From Salmonella enterica subsp. houtenae serovar Houten (GTDB lineage: Bacteria > Pseudomonadota > Gammaproteobacteria > Enterobacterales > Enterobacteriaceae): DNA of 64,000 nucleotides. Position numbers and translations under genes: made by a program. Below the pieces are notes generated by a model, which was given only the letters and a program-made list of their open reading frames with translations, was not told where the DNA came from and searched no databases. The stretch is taken from contig LS483478.1 of assembly GCA_900478215.1 (NCBI GenBank), forward strand, positions 2,356,001 through 2,420,000, in the 5' to 3' direction. Positions 1 to 8,719 of this stretch are shown here, piece by piece. The first letter of the stretch is position 1; every line of letters starts with the position of its first letter.

Positions 1-221
1 TTGACAACATTGCGCCTGCCGGGATGAAAGCCAGCTATTTTTCAGCGCAATCGCTGGGCTGGCTGGGTGCGGCGGTAAACCCACTGGCCAGCGGCGTCAT
101 CCTGACGACGCTTCCCGCCTGGTCGTTTTTCGCTGTTCTGATCATCGCGATTGTGTTCGCCTGGGCGCTGATGTTAAAAGGAATGCGGATTACCCCTACG
201 CAACAGGCTATCACCTGTTAA
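1..221 (+). CDS. ydeE: YdeE, MFS exporter (C-terminal end only)
   Basis: The reading frame is open from base 3 and ends in TAA at 219-221; the start lies outside the window. The roughly 72 visible residues contain two hydrophobic helices and match the end of E. coli YdeE, a 12-helix major facilitator transporter linked to dipeptide export. The segment NIAPAGMKASYFSAQSLGW is characteristic. The order ydeE, mgtS, ydeI, ydeJ, dcp is the E. coli order. Nothing can be said about its promoter or substrate from this fragment. Confidence 0.85.
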   Translation, partial: DNIAPAGMKASYFSAQSLGWLGAAVNPLASGVILTTLPAWSFFAVLIIAIVFAWALMLKGMRITPTQQAITC

Positions 222-387
222 TTACCTGCGATCAATGATGTGCGCAGTTTCTGGCGTGCCTGGTTACCCCTATATATTACAGGCGAATTATCCGCTGCCA
301 ATGCGGCAATTCAGGAATATTCCTGGGCGCTGACGAAAATATTCTAATGCTTTACCCTTCCAGTAAAATAAATACGCAATTCAGACT

Positions 388-415
388 TTGTTTAAGTGTA
401 AATTAGTACTATAGT
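388..415 (+). promoter_or_regulatory. sigma70-type promoter upstream of mgtS
   Basis: TTGTTT (388-393) and TATAGT (410-415) are separated by 16 bases, giving a good sigma70 match. A start about seven bases downstream would leave a leader of roughly 50 bases before mgtS. The E. coli gene is induced at low Mg2+ through PhoPQ. No convincing paired PhoP box is visible here, so regulation is taken from the homologue. Confidence 0.45.
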
Positions 416-470
416 CTGTACGAGGTTTTTTTTAAAAAAGAGGATGCACGCAAAAATAAGGAGAAACGAG

Positions 471-566
471 ATGTTAGGCAGTATCAACCTTTTTATCGTT
501 GTATTAGGAATTATTTTATTTTCCGGATTTCTGGCCGCCTGGTTCAGTCACAAATGGGATGATTAA
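471..566 (+). CDS. mgtS: MgtS, 31-residue inner-membrane small protein
   Basis: This 31-codon ORF begins ATG after the ribosome site GGAGAAACGAG. It encodes a single hydrophobic helix followed by the charged tail SHKWDD, and it aligns end to end with E. coli MgtS (formerly YneM). In E. coli MgtS sits in the inner membrane, is made at low Mg2+ under PhoPQ, and protects the Mg2+ importer MgtA from degradation; it also affects the PitA transporter. It is followed by a strong intrinsic terminator and faces the sRNA gene mgrR on the other strand, the same arrangement as in E. coli. Function is by homology. Confidence 0.9.
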   Translation: MLGSINLFIVVLGIILFSGFLAAWFSHKWDD

Positions 567-592
567 TGAACGGAGATAATCCCTCGCAGAGC

Positions 593-629
593 CGGCCCCT
601 TGCTGCATCGCTGCGCAAGGGGCCGCTTT
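593..629 (+). terminator. intrinsic terminator of mgtS
   Basis: A ten-base GC-rich stem, CGGCCCCTTG paired with CAAGGGGCCG, is followed by CTTTTG. It lies 27 bases after the mgtS stop. Confidence 0.8.
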
Positions 630-645
630 TGTCTGGATGGCAGGC

Positions 646-743
646 AAAAAAAACCGCCGGTTCACCAGCGGTAAATGCTTGCATGGATAGATTTGTGTTT
701 TGCTTATACGCTACCGGGCAAATTCTTGCGAGGATAACGGATC
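646..743 (-). ncRNA. mgrR: MgrR, Hfq-binding small RNA
   Basis: Read on the minus strand, a transcript beginning GATCCGTTATCCTCG at about 743 ends in a strong intrinsic terminator: stem ACCGCTGG / CCGGCGGT at 653-672, then a run of Ts to 646. The implied length of 98 bases equals that of E. coli MgrR. A -10 TACAGT occupies 756-751, seven bases upstream of the proposed start. A degenerate PhoP-like direct repeat (GGGTTG, five bases, CGTTTA) lies further upstream near 780-795. E. coli MgrR is PhoPQ-activated and represses eptB (LPS modification) and ygdQ. Identification rests on sequence, size and position beside mgtS; the 5' end is inferred. Confidence 0.8.
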
Positions 744-913
744 GCTAATGACTGTAGCACCGTCAATATCAATGAAGCTTAAACGATACGCAACCCGGCC
801 TGACTAAGGCATTATGAAACCTTTTGTCCCCCTGGCGCATTTTACAAAACTCATCGTATCAGGCCAGCCGCGAGCCCTGTATGGCTGACCTGGAGATTGC
901 CGGTTAACGCTCG

Positions 914-1306
914 TTATTTTTGTAGCCGGTTCACGCGAACAAGCGGTTCCTTCGCTTTCTTGTCCAGACTACCGTTGATGTTGATCATTTGATCCGGCTG
1001 AACTTCCCGCCCATCAAATACGGCGGAAGGAATTATCACGTTAATCTCGCCGGATTTATCACGAAACACATAACGATCGTCGCCTTTATGATCAATAAGG
1101 TTGCCGCGCAGCGAAATGGTCGCGCCATCATGCAGGGTCTTTGCCTGTTCGATGGTCATTTTTTTTGCATCATCGGTACCGCGATAACCATCCTCAATAG
1201 CATGAGGCGGCGGTGGCGCCACATCTTTTTTTAATCCCCCTTGATCATCCGCTAGCGCGTAAGGCATTATCAGAAAACTTAAAAATGCAGCCACCTGTAG
1301 TTTCAT
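914..1306 (-). CDS. ydeI: YdeI/OmdA, periplasmic OB-fold protein
   Basis: This 130-residue protein has a signal peptide (cleavage near ALA-DD, about residue 19) and a bacterial OB-fold (BOF/YgiW type) domain over residues 45-130, including VRVNRLQK at the end. The start is supported by AGGAGATAGC before ATG. In Salmonella this protein, also called OmdA, has been reported to support resistance to polymyxin B and virulence. It is reported to lie under RcsB, PhoPQ and PmrAB control and to associate with the porin OmpD/NmpC. It is divergent from ydeJ. The sequence itself shows only export and fold; the role is from published work on the family member. Confidence 0.9.
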   Translation of the reverse strand: MKLQVAAFLSFLIMPYALADDQGGLKKDVAPPPPHAIEDGYRGTDDAKKMTIEQAKTLHDGATISLRGNLIDHKGDDRYVFRDKSGEINVIIPSAVFDGREVQPDQMININGSLDKKAKEPLVRVNRLQK

Positions 1307-1732
1307 GCTATCTCCTTAATAACGTTCATTTGACGTATTAAGCCTGGTCGCTATTTTTACTTTTTACAAACATGAATTTACCAGCAGAATATTACGCAAT
1401 AAAATCAACCCATCCGGATTAATACGCAGCAGATATCAGCGCAGGTGAGCGCTAAAGCGTAACGGCGAAATAGAGAACTCGCCACATCGCTGAAGTAGAA
1501 TACCTTAACGTCTGGATGGAAATTCAGAATAATCGGCTTTATTTTTTGAGGCTAATGACCTGACGCATAATCAATGACAGTTATCGCCGTAGAAAAGTAA
1601 GCATGTTATGAAACAGCGGGTTTGTTGGCGACGGGATAAAATAATCATTCACTGACAATGTCATAAAGTAAATATGCCATACTTGAGAAGAACGAACAGA
1701 TTTCTTTTGTCTCTGTAACGGAAAAATAAACG
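1307..1732. other. ydeI-ydeJ divergent intergenic region
   Basis: These 426 bases hold both promoters. I see no conserved RNA, repeat or additional convincing ORF. A PhoP, PmrA or RcsB site is expected on the ydeI side from the literature, but I could not pick one out with confidence. Confidence 0.4.
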
Positions 1733-2260
1733 ATGAGATTAGAACAGCACGATATTGTCACCCTTGATAAAGCCGAATCCGTCGATAGCCTGACAAAAAA
1801 ACTCAGTGATTTACTGGTTAACCAGAAACTCCGTCTGACCACTGCAGAATCCTGCACTGGTGGGAAACTGGCTTCAGCATTGTGCGCAGCGGAAGATACC
1901 CCCTCTTTTTACGGTGTAGGTTATGTCACTTTTACTGATGAGGCCAAAGCAAAAATCTTACGCGTACAACGCCACAGTCTTACCGAACATACCGCCGTTA
2001 GCGAAGCGGTCGTGACTGAAATGGCACAGGGCGCTAAAGAGCAAGCTGAGGTCGATATCAGTATGGCGATCAGCGGCTATGGCGGCCCGGAAGGCGGTGA
2101 AGATGGTACACCGGCGGGCACCGTTTGGTTTGCCTGGAATATTAACAATACAACTTTTACAAGCCGGCAACATTTCAGCGGAGATTGTCAGGAAGTATTA
2201 GAAAAATGTGTGCGATTTGCCCTCGCTGAATTGCTTTTTCTGTTAACAAGGGAAGCATAA
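1733..2260 (+). CDS. ydeJ: YdeJ, CinA C-terminal-domain (PncC-like) protein
   Basis: The 175 residues form a single CinA C-terminal domain, the fold of nicotinamide-mononucleotide deamidase PncC. The family hallmarks are present: TTAESCTGGKLA near residue 38 and GYGGPEGGEDGTPAGTVWFA near residue 115. E. coli has both the active enzyme PncC (YgaD) and this paralogue, whose activity is not established, so a pyridine-nucleotide salvage role is only inferred. The ATG at 1733 is preceded by a weak CGGAAA ribosome site; alignment with the 172-residue E. coli protein supports it. Confidence 0.85.
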   Translation: MRLEQHDIVTLDKAESVDSLTKKLSDLLVNQKLRLTTAESCTGGKLASALCAAEDTPSFYGVGYVTFTDEAKAKILRVQRHSLTEHTAVSEAVVTEMAQGAKEQAEVDISMAISGYGGPEGGEDGTPAGTVWFAWNINNTTFTSRQHFSGDCQEVLEKCVRFALAELLFLLTREA

Positions 2261-2365
2261 AGAATAATTTCATCTGACCGGTCAGAATAAACGAAAATGC
2301 GAGCCTATGGCCCGCATCATATACGCAATATTTCAGAATATATTTACAAGATATCAGGAGTAAAA

Positions 2366-2548
2366 TTAATTGTCGGATTTACGTCCGCCACTGTGGCTAT
2401 TCTGCCCACCTTTTTTACCTGCTTCAGATGCACGCTGTGGATCGTTTTTAAAGTTCCCACCGCTATGCTGGCCGCCTTTACGACCTGCTTCTGAGGCTTT
2501 CTCTTTATCTTCTGCAAAGTTACCGGAACCGCCGCGATGTTCTGCCAT
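2366..2548 (-). CDS. yciG: KGG-motif stress-induced small protein (YciG type)
   Basis: The 60-residue protein begins MAEHRGGSGNF and carries two KGG repeats (SEAGRKGGQHSGGNF and SEAGKKGGQNSHSGG). It is glycine-rich, charged and probably disordered. The start at 2548 is chosen because a GAGG sequence precedes it and it fits the family; the frame continues upstream to 2599 without a ribosome site. Proteins of the YciG/YmdF/CsbD-like group are typically RpoS-dependent; YciG has been linked to motility and stress. E. coli does not have a member at this position between ydeJ and dcp, so this is a Salmonella-side paralogue. The symbol denotes family, not orthology. Confidence 0.8.
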   Translation of the reverse strand: MAEHRGGSGNFAEDKEKASEAGRKGGQHSGGNFKNDPQRASEAGKKGGQNSHSGGRKSDN

Positions 2549-2890
2549 AATATAATCCTCATGATGATGTTGCGTTTTAAATATGATATGTCTTCTCATA
2601 TCATGTGATACAGTTCTAAATCTAGTCGCCCTGCGCGCAGTGTCAAATTCATTTCTGCATTATTTACATAACACCGCCGCATGGCAGAAAATATATTTTG
2701 GAAAACATTAGTAGCGAAGCGGTAATAAATCTTTGGCAATCAAGCCACCACAGCAAAATAAGTAGAAAAATCCGAATGCACGCCCTCTTTATATTCAGAC
2801 AACTTAACCCCATAAATTTAACTGGCTGTCATGAGGCGTGCAGGATTCATTTTCAGGCGGTTGTTCGACAATGTCGAACAACCTATCAGG

Positions 2891-4933
2891 TTAGTGATCG
2901 AGCCCGCGATATTGCAACATGGCGTCAATATGCGGTTCATGTCCACGCCAGGCTGAATAAAGCGTTTCCAGATCAGCACTATTCCCCCGGGAAAGGATGG
3001 CGTCACGAAAACGCTGCCCATTTTCACGCGTCAGGCCGCCCTGCTCTATAAACCATTGATAACCGTCATCCGCTAACATTTGCGTCCACAGATAGGCGTA
3101 GTATCCCGCTGCGTATCCGCCGCCGAAGATATGGGCAAAGTAACTGCTGCGATAGCGAGGCGGCACTGCCGGTAAATCAAGATGCTCAGCAGTCAGCGCC
3201 TGTTGCTCGAAATCAGCGACAGACTGCTCCGCTACGCTCTCCTCCAGCATATGCCAGCGCATATCCAGCAATGCGGCGCCGAGCAATTCAGTCATATCGT
3301 AACCTTTATTAAATAAACTCGCCTTGCGCATTCTTTCCTGTAAATCAGCAGGCATTTTTTCACCGCTGTCGACATGACGCGCGTAGCGTTCGAATACACG
3401 CGGATGACTCGCCCAATGCTCATTAATTTGGGAGGGAAACTCGACAAAGTCACGGGGCGTATTGGTACCTGAAAGCGTGGCATAACGCTGGACGGCAAAC
3501 AAACCATGTAACGTATGGCCAAACTCATGGAAGAGCGTAATAACGTCGTCCCAAAGCAGTAATGCAGGCTGTCCATCGACAGGTTTCTGATAGTTACATA
3601 CATTGTATATAACGGGCCGGGTTTCGTTGAGTGTGGATTGCTCTACAAAATTCCCCATCCACGCGCCGCCGCTTTTCGAGTCCCGTGCGAAAAAGTCGCC
3701 ATAAAATAACGCCATGCCGACGCCATCGGAATCGAAAATCTCCCACACCCGAACATCATGGTGGTACACCGGAATGTCAAAACGCTCGACGAAGGTGATG
3801 CCGAATAGCTGGTTGGCGGTCCAGAAAACCCCCTCTTGCAACACCGTATTTAAGGTAAAATAGGGCTTCAGTTGCGCTTCATCTAACGCATATTTTTCCC
3901 GCCGTACCTGTTCGGCATAGAACATCCAGTCCCAGGCCTGAACGGTGTAGCCGCCCTGCTCATCATCAATGACGCTCTGAATTTCTGCCTGTTCATTGAG
4001 TACGCGTTGACGCGCTGGCGGCACAATGGCACGCATAAAGCTCAGTGCGGCTTGCGGCGTTTTCGCCATCTGATCGGCAATTTTCCATGCGGCATAATTG
4101 GGGAAACCCAGCAGTTTAGCCTGACAGCGACGAATCTCTACCAGACGCTGAACGATAGCGCGGGTATCGTGGACATCTCCCTTTTCTGCCCGGGTCCATG
4201 ACGCTGTGAATAAATTTTCGCGGGTCTGGCGATCGCGCAACGCAGCAAGCGCAGGCTGTTGCGTCGTATTAAGGAGCGGAATGAACCAGCGATCCTCCAG
4301 GCCTTTTTCACGCGCCGCTTCAGCAGCGACGGTAATCTCTTCCGGGCTTAATCCTTCCAGGCAATGCGCATCATCTACCGCCAGTCCGCCCGCTTTGCTT
4401 GCCGCCAGCAGACGCTGATTAAACTGACTCATCAAGGTCGCGGATTCGGTATTCAATACTTTCAGTCGCGCTTTATCCTCTTCGGCAAGCTGCGCGCCTG
4501 CCAGTACAAAACGTTGATGGATAACATCGACCAACCGTAGCGACTCATCATCCAGCCCCAATAAGTGACGCTGTTGCCAGACGGCATCCACGCGAGCGAA
4601 TAACGCGCTATTCAGATAAATATCGCTGGAGAGCGCCGCCAGCTCGGCAGAAAACGCCTCATCCAACCGCTGGAGTTCATCGTTAGTATGCGCGGCCGTC
4701 ATCGCGAAAAAAACGCTGGTGACGCGTGACAGTAGCGCCCCGCTTTGCTCCAGCGCCAGAAGCGTATTCGTAAAGTCAGGGGCCGCCGGATGATTGGCGA
4801 TAGCCTCGATTTCCACGCGTTTTTGCCGCACGCCCTCATCAAAAGCAGGACGATAATGGCAATCTTTGATCCGATCAAAATGCGGCGCCTGATAGGGCAA
4901 CATACTCTGGTCTAAAAAAGGATTCGTCGACAT
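2891..4933 (-). CDS. dcp: Dipeptidyl carboxypeptidase Dcp
   Basis: The 680-residue protein is an M3 metallopeptidase that removes C-terminal dipeptides from peptides. The zinc-binding motif FHEFGHTLHG lies near residue 470, and a downstream glutamate ligand is expected in the EFPSQINEHW segment. There is no signal peptide, consistent with cytoplasmic action in peptide turnover. The start follows CAGGAGTGAAAA, a good ribosome site. Length equals the E. coli enzyme (681). It is transcribed away from ydfG, with which it shares a short divergent promoter region. Confidence 0.95.
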   Translation of the reverse strand: MSTNPFLDQSMLPYQAPHFDRIKDCHYRPAFDEGVRQKRVEIEAIANHPAAPDFTNTLLALEQSGALLSRVTSVFFAMTAAHTNDELQRLDEAFSAELAALSSDIYLNSALFARVDAVWQQRHLLGLDDESLRLVDVIHQRFVLAGAQLAEEDKARLKVLNTESATLMSQFNQRLLAASKAGGLAVDDAHCLEGLSPEEITVAAEAAREKGLEDRWFIPLLNTTQQPALAALRDRQTRENLFTASWTRAEKGDVHDTRAIVQRLVEIRRCQAKLLGFPNYAAWKIADQMAKTPQAALSFMRAIVPPARQRVLNEQAEIQSVIDDEQGGYTVQAWDWMFYAEQVRREKYALDEAQLKPYFTLNTVLQEGVFWTANQLFGITFVERFDIPVYHHDVRVWEIFDSDGVGMALFYGDFFARDSKSGGAWMGNFVEQSTLNETRPVIYNVCNYQKPVDGQPALLLWDDVITLFHEFGHTLHGLFAVQRYATLSGTNTPRDFVEFPSQINEHWASHPRVFERYARHVDSGEKMPADLQERMRKASLFNKGYDMTELLGAALLDMRWHMLEESVAEQSVADFEQQALTAEHLDLPAVPPRYRSSYFAHIFGGGYAAGYYAYLWTQMLADDGYQWFIEQGGLTRENGQRFRDAILSRGNSADLETLYSAWRGHEPHIDAMLQYRGLDH

Positions 4934-5070
4934 TTTTCACTCCTGAAAATAGGTTGATCATAAGAGTAAGCTTCCCCTATGCTGACCGCAATCATGTTAA
5001 CCAGGATTACCCTTTCATAAACGCCGCGTGCTATGGTAATACAACACAAAAAGCGTTGAGGAACAGTGTG

Positions 5071-5817
5071 ATGATCGTTTTAGTAACTGGAGCAACCGCA
5101 GGGTTTGGCGAGTGCATTGCGCGCCGTTTTGTTGAGAATGGACATAACGTCATTGCCACGGGACGTCGTCATGAACGCCTGCAAGCGTTAAAAGATGAGC
5201 TTGGCGAGAGCGTATTGACCGCGCAACTGGACGTGCGCAACCGCGCGGCCATCGAAGAGATGCTGGCCTCTCTGCCTGCGCAGTGGCGTGATATTGATGT
5301 GCTGGTCAATAATGCCGGTCTGGCGCTGGGTCTTGAACCGGCGCATAAGGCCAGCGTGGAAGACTGGGAAACTATGATCGATACCAATAATAAAGGCTTA
5401 ATTTATATGACCCGCGCCGTGCTGCCAGGCATGGTCGAACGTAATCGCGGTCATATCATTAACATCGGTTCGACCGCCGGCAGTTGGCCTTATGCTGGTG
5501 GCAACGTCTATGGCGCGACGAAAGCCTTTGTGCGCCAGTTTAGCCTGAATTTGCGCACGGATTTACACGGCACGGCGGTTCGCGTGACCGACATTGAACC
5601 GGGTCTGGTTGGCGGTACCGAGTTTTCCAGCGTCCGTTTCAAAGGCGACGATGAGAAAGCGGGTAAAACCTACGAAAATACCACCGCGCTCACGCCAGAA
5701 GACATTACCGAAGCGGTATGGTGGGTGGCCACACTCCCCGCGCATGTGAATATTAATACCGTTGAAATGATGCCCGTTACCCAGTCCTTCGCAGGACTCA
5801 GCGTCCACCGTAGCTAA
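5071..5817 (+). CDS. ydfG: YdfG, NADP-dependent 3-hydroxy acid / malonic semialdehyde reductase
   Basis: The 248-residue short-chain dehydrogenase has the cofactor motif TGATAGFG at residues 6-13, the NNAG motif near 81-84, and the catalytic set Ser (IGSTAG), Tyr and Lys (YGATK) around 135-152. The E. coli enzyme oxidises 3-hydroxy acids such as L-allo-threonine and serine and reduces malonic semialdehyde from uracil breakdown. The frame is open 39 codons further upstream, but ATG at 5071 follows GAGGAACAGTGTG and gives the family length. It is followed by ydfH on the same strand after 129 bases. Confidence 0.93.
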   Translation: MIVLVTGATAGFGECIARRFVENGHNVIATGRRHERLQALKDELGESVLTAQLDVRNRAAIEEMLASLPAQWRDIDVLVNNAGLALGLEPAHKASVEDWETMIDTNNKGLIYMTRAVLPGMVERNRGHIINIGSTAGSWPYAGGNVYGATKAFVRQFSLNLRTDLHGTAVRVTDIEPGLVGGTEFSSVRFKGDDEKAGKTYENTTALTPEDITEAVWWVATLPAHVNINTVEMMPVTQSFAGLSVHRS

Positions 5818-5946
5818 GGGGCTATACCCGGTCTGCGGGCCGGGTAATCCATGGCAAACGTATCTGCAACCAGAAACATGATCGGTATAGACCACAACGG
5901 AAAAGTGGTAGAGTATCCGGGTCAACCGCCTAAAAAGTAAGAATGA

Positions 5947-6633
5947 ATGACCGTCGAAACGCAGCTTAACCCTACACAGCCTGTCAACCAGCAAATTTAT
6001 CGTATTCTTCGGCGCGATATCGTGCATTGTCTGATCCCGCCTGGCACGCCGCTATCAGAAAAAGAGGTCTCAACCCGTTTTAACGTTTCGCGTCAGCCGG
6101 TACGCGAGGCTTTTATAAAGCTGGCGGAAAATGGGTTGATTCAGATCCGCCCTCAGCGCGGTAGTTATGTGAATAAGATTTCGCTTTCTCAGGTACAGAA
6201 TGGCTGTTTTGTACGGCAGGCTATCGAATGCGCGGTGGTCCGCCGTGCGGCGGCGATGATCACCGACAATCAGTACTATCAACTGGCGCAAAACCTGCAC
6301 CTGCAACATATTGCCATCGAGCGCAAACAGATTGATGATTTTTTCCAGCTTGATGACGATTTCCACCAAAAGCTGGCACAGATCGCCGATTGCCAGTTGG
6401 CGTGGGATACCATTGAAAACATCAAAGCTACGATTGATCGGGTTCGCTATATGAGTCTGGATCATGTTTCTCCGCCGGAGATGTTGTTGCGCCAACACCA
6501 TGATATTTTCTCCGCGCTGGAAAAACGCGACGGCAATGCGGTTGAGAGCGCAATGACCCAGCATTTGCAGGAAATTAGCGAATCCGTCCAGCTTATCCGT
6601 CTGGAAAACAGCGGCTGGTTTAGCGAAGACTAA
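5947..6633 (+). CDS. ydfH: YdfH/RspR, GntR-family (FCD) repressor
   Basis: The 228 residues comprise an N-terminal winged helix (about 15-80, with EKEVSTRFNVSRQPVREAF as the recognition region) and a C-terminal all-helical FCD ligand domain containing the metal-site histidines. The E. coli orthologue, RspR, represses rspAB. Here rspA heads a uronate operon 6 kb away on the opposite strand, so control of that operon is a reasonable inference. The ATG at 5947 has a weak ribosome site (GTAAGAATGA); the length matches E. coli. Confidence 0.9.
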   Translation: MTVETQLNPTQPVNQQIYRILRRDIVHCLIPPGTPLSEKEVSTRFNVSRQPVREAFIKLAENGLIQIRPQRGSYVNKISLSQVQNGCFVRQAIECAVVRRAAAMITDNQYYQLAQNLHLQHIAIERKQIDDFFQLDDDFHQKLAQIADCQLAWDTIENIKATIDRVRYMSLDHVSPPEMLLRQHHDIFSALEKRDGNAVESAMTQHLQEISESVQLIRLENSGWFSED

Positions 6634-6707
6634 CCCCCTTTCACTTCGGGGTGAGACTCCTTCTCCGCTTTCTCACCCTGCACATTTCTGTCTAAAAAGC
6701 CGTGAGC

Positions 6708-6750
6708 TTGATCAAAAACAAAAAAAATCTGTAACGATAAGCGTATTTAT
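6708..6750 (+). promoter_or_regulatory. FNR-dependent class II promoter of ydfZ
   Basis: TTGAT-CAAA-AACAA at 6708-6721 matches the FNR consensus TTGAT-N4-ATCAA at nine of ten positions. A -10 TATTTA at 6744-6749 predicts a start near 6756. The box would then be centred about 41.5 bases upstream, the geometry of a class II FNR-activated promoter. E. coli ydfZ is a known FNR target. Confidence 0.65.
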
Positions 6751-6813
6751 ATGTCGCCCGTCATACGGGGAAACCCGCGGGCTTTGGCAGTAAGTTTGAA
6801 AGGAGAAAACACC

Positions 6814-7017
6814 ATGATGACATACGATCGTAACCGTAACGCAATCACTACCGGTAGCCGGGTCATGATAAGCGGCACGGGCCATACCGGGATTATCAAA
6901 GCCATTGAGAGCGAAGGTCTGAATGCAGGTCAAATTCGCCGCGGCAAAACGGTGATTGTCGAAGGTTGTGAAGGTAAATTCGCGCCGGTCGAACTGATTC
7001 GTCTTGGCATGAACTGA
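6814..7017 (+). CDS. ydfZ: YdfZ, small anaerobically induced selenium-associated protein
   Basis: The 67-residue protein aligns along its length with E. coli YdfZ. It has a single conserved cysteine (EGCEG near residue 51) and a compact beta-rich pattern. In E. coli YdfZ was reported as a selenium-binding protein; its cellular role is not settled. ATG at 6814 is chosen because AGGAG at 6801-6805 is eight bases upstream; a second ATG follows directly. A well-placed FNR box precedes it. The gene ends at a symmetric terminator shared with ydfI. Confidence 0.9.
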   Translation: MMTYDRNRNAITTGSRVMISGTGHTGIIKAIESEGLNAGQIRRGKTVIVEGCEGKFAPVELIRLGMN

Positions 7018-7049
7018 TACCACTGGCCGCTAAGATCCGCCCCGGCCTT

Positions 7050-7072
7050 CCCGGTAGCATAATGCTACCGGG
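7050..7072. terminator. bidirectional hairpin between ydfZ and ydfI
   Basis: CCCGGTAGCAT and ATGCTACCGGG are perfect 11-base complements around a single A. On the plus strand TCTCTGTT follows. The hairpin separates the convergent genes ydfZ and ydfI. Confidence 0.65.
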
Positions 7073-7083
7073 TCTCTGTTGCG

Positions 7084-8550
7084 CTATTTCAACCGCTCGG
7101 CATATTTCGCCACACTCACTTTCGCTCCATATGTCAGTAACCTGTCATAGGCTTCTTGCACTTTTTGCGTAAACCGCGCCGCCTGCGGCAAATCGGTGCC
7201 GAAAATTTCTGCCATTCCCAGCAGCGCCTTAACACGACTTGCGCCTTTTTCACTGTTTGCCACGGCGCGCTGAATAACCGGCAATAGCGGATCGCTGACG
7301 TCGATCGCCTTACCCTGTTCATCCACGCCGCCAACGTAACGCATCCACCCCGCCACGCCCAGCGCCAGCAAATCAAAATCGCTATGATTAGCAAGATGCC
7401 AGCGAATGGAGTCCAGCATACGCTGCGGAAGTTTCTGGCTGCCATCCATCGCAATCTGCCAGGTACGATGACGCAGCGCCGGATTACGGTAACGCGCAAT
7501 CAACTGATCGGCATAACGCTGTAAATCTACACCCTGGACCTTCAGCGTTGGCGCCTGCTCGCGTAACATTAACGCCTGCGCGGTCAGACAATAGTTGTCG
7601 TCAGCCATGCAGTCATTAATATGCTGATAGCCGGCAAGATACCCCAGATAAGCCAGGAAAGAATGACTGCCGTTAAGCATTCGCAGTTTCATCTCTTCAA
7701 ACGGAATCACGTCGGCGACCAACGTCGCGCCCGCATTTTCCCACTGCGGACGACCAGCCACAAACGTATCTTCTATCACCCACTGACGAAACGGTTCGCA
7801 GGCGACGCCCGCCGGATCGCGCACGCCAGTCAACTGCGCCATTTTATCCAGCGTCTCCGGCGTGACCGCAGGGACAATCCGGTCAACCATCGTTGACGGA
7901 AAGGTCACGTTTTGCTCGATCCACATCGCCAGTTCCGCATCTACCGCCCGGGCGTAAGCCGTCACAACATGACGCGTCACATGCCCATTTTCCGGCATGT
8001 TATCGCAGGACATCACGGTAAATGCCGGTAAGCCTGCGGCTTTACGACGCGCTAACGCTTCGACAATAATACCCGGCGCCGTTAGCGGTTGATGCGGATT
8101 TCGCAGGTCGGCGGCAATCATAGGGTGTTCCAGCAGAAGTTGGCCCGTGGCTGGCGAATGACAATACCCTTTCTCGGTAATGGTCAGAGAGACAATCGCT
8201 ATCTGCGGTTCGCACATCGCCGCCAGCACACGTTCCAGGCCATCAACCTGTACATGCAACGCCGCTTTGACGACGCCCACCACACGCGCCGTCCAGGCAT
8301 CCGCCGACATCTCCGCCACGGTATAGAGGTTATCCTGCTGCTTTAGATCGGCAATTTGCTGTTCGCCGCCAATAAGGTTAACCTCATAATAGCCCCAGTC
8401 GCTATGCTGCTCCGCAGCCAGAATATCTGTATAAACCCCCTGATGCGCGCGATGAAACGCGCCAAAACCGAGATGGACAATGCGCGGCACCAATGTGCAA
8501 CGATCATAGGTCGGGAGAGTTGCTTTAGCGGTTAATCGTTTATTCTGCAT
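7084..8550 (-). CDS. ydfI: YdfI-type D-mannonate oxidoreductase (mannitol dehydrogenase family)
   Basis: The 488-residue protein is a polyol-specific long-chain dehydrogenase: an N-terminal NAD(P)-binding domain beginning RIVHLGFGAFHRAHQ near residue 23, and a C-terminal mannitol dehydrogenase domain with KLRMLNGSHS. It is closest to E. coli YdfI. UxuB-type relatives interconvert D-fructuronate and D-mannonate. Here it is the last gene of a set with a uronate isomerase and a mannonate dehydratase, which supports that reaction. Start: ATG at 8550 has a GTGAG upstream and matches YdfI; the frame runs on to 8625 without a ribosome site. The 169-base gap before it may carry its own promoter. Confidence 0.85.
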   Translation of the reverse strand: MQNKRLTAKATLPTYDRCTLVPRIVHLGFGAFHRAHQGVYTDILAAEQHSDWGYYEVNLIGGEQQIADLKQQDNLYTVAEMSADAWTARVVGVVKAALHVQVDGLERVLAAMCEPQIAIVSLTITEKGYCHSPATGQLLLEHPMIAADLRNPHQPLTAPGIIVEALARRKAAGLPAFTVMSCDNMPENGHVTRHVVTAYARAVDAELAMWIEQNVTFPSTMVDRIVPAVTPETLDKMAQLTGVRDPAGVACEPFRQWVIEDTFVAGRPQWENAGATLVADVIPFEEMKLRMLNGSHSFLAYLGYLAGYQHINDCMADDNYCLTAQALMLREQAPTLKVQGVDLQRYADQLIARYRNPALRHRTWQIAMDGSQKLPQRMLDSIRWHLANHSDFDLLALGVAGWMRYVGGVDEQGKAIDVSDPLLPVIQRAVANSEKGASRVKALLGMAEIFGTDLPQAARFTQKVQEAYDRLLTYGAKVSVAKYAERLK

Positions 8551-8719
8551 CTTTTGACTCACTGTAGAGAATGGTGATTGCCATACCAGATTAACGAGTT
8601 CAACACGAAAGGTTCTGATTTGCATTACTATATGTACAATTGGTATGACATGATTTTCGGGTTGTGTAACAGCATAACCAAAAGTCGGCGACCGTTGTTT
8701 ATGCCGTCACGTCAGGCTA

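Noticed and set aside
2698..3051. A 117-codon plus-strand ORF at the end of dcp
   Set aside because: Half of it is antisense to conserved dcp coding sequence and it has no ribosome site or homology I recognise.
3585..3605. A sequence resembling a reverse-oriented Ter site (TAGTTACATACA) inside dcp
   Set aside because: It lacks the central ACAACATA part of the Ter core and lies within conserved coding sequence.
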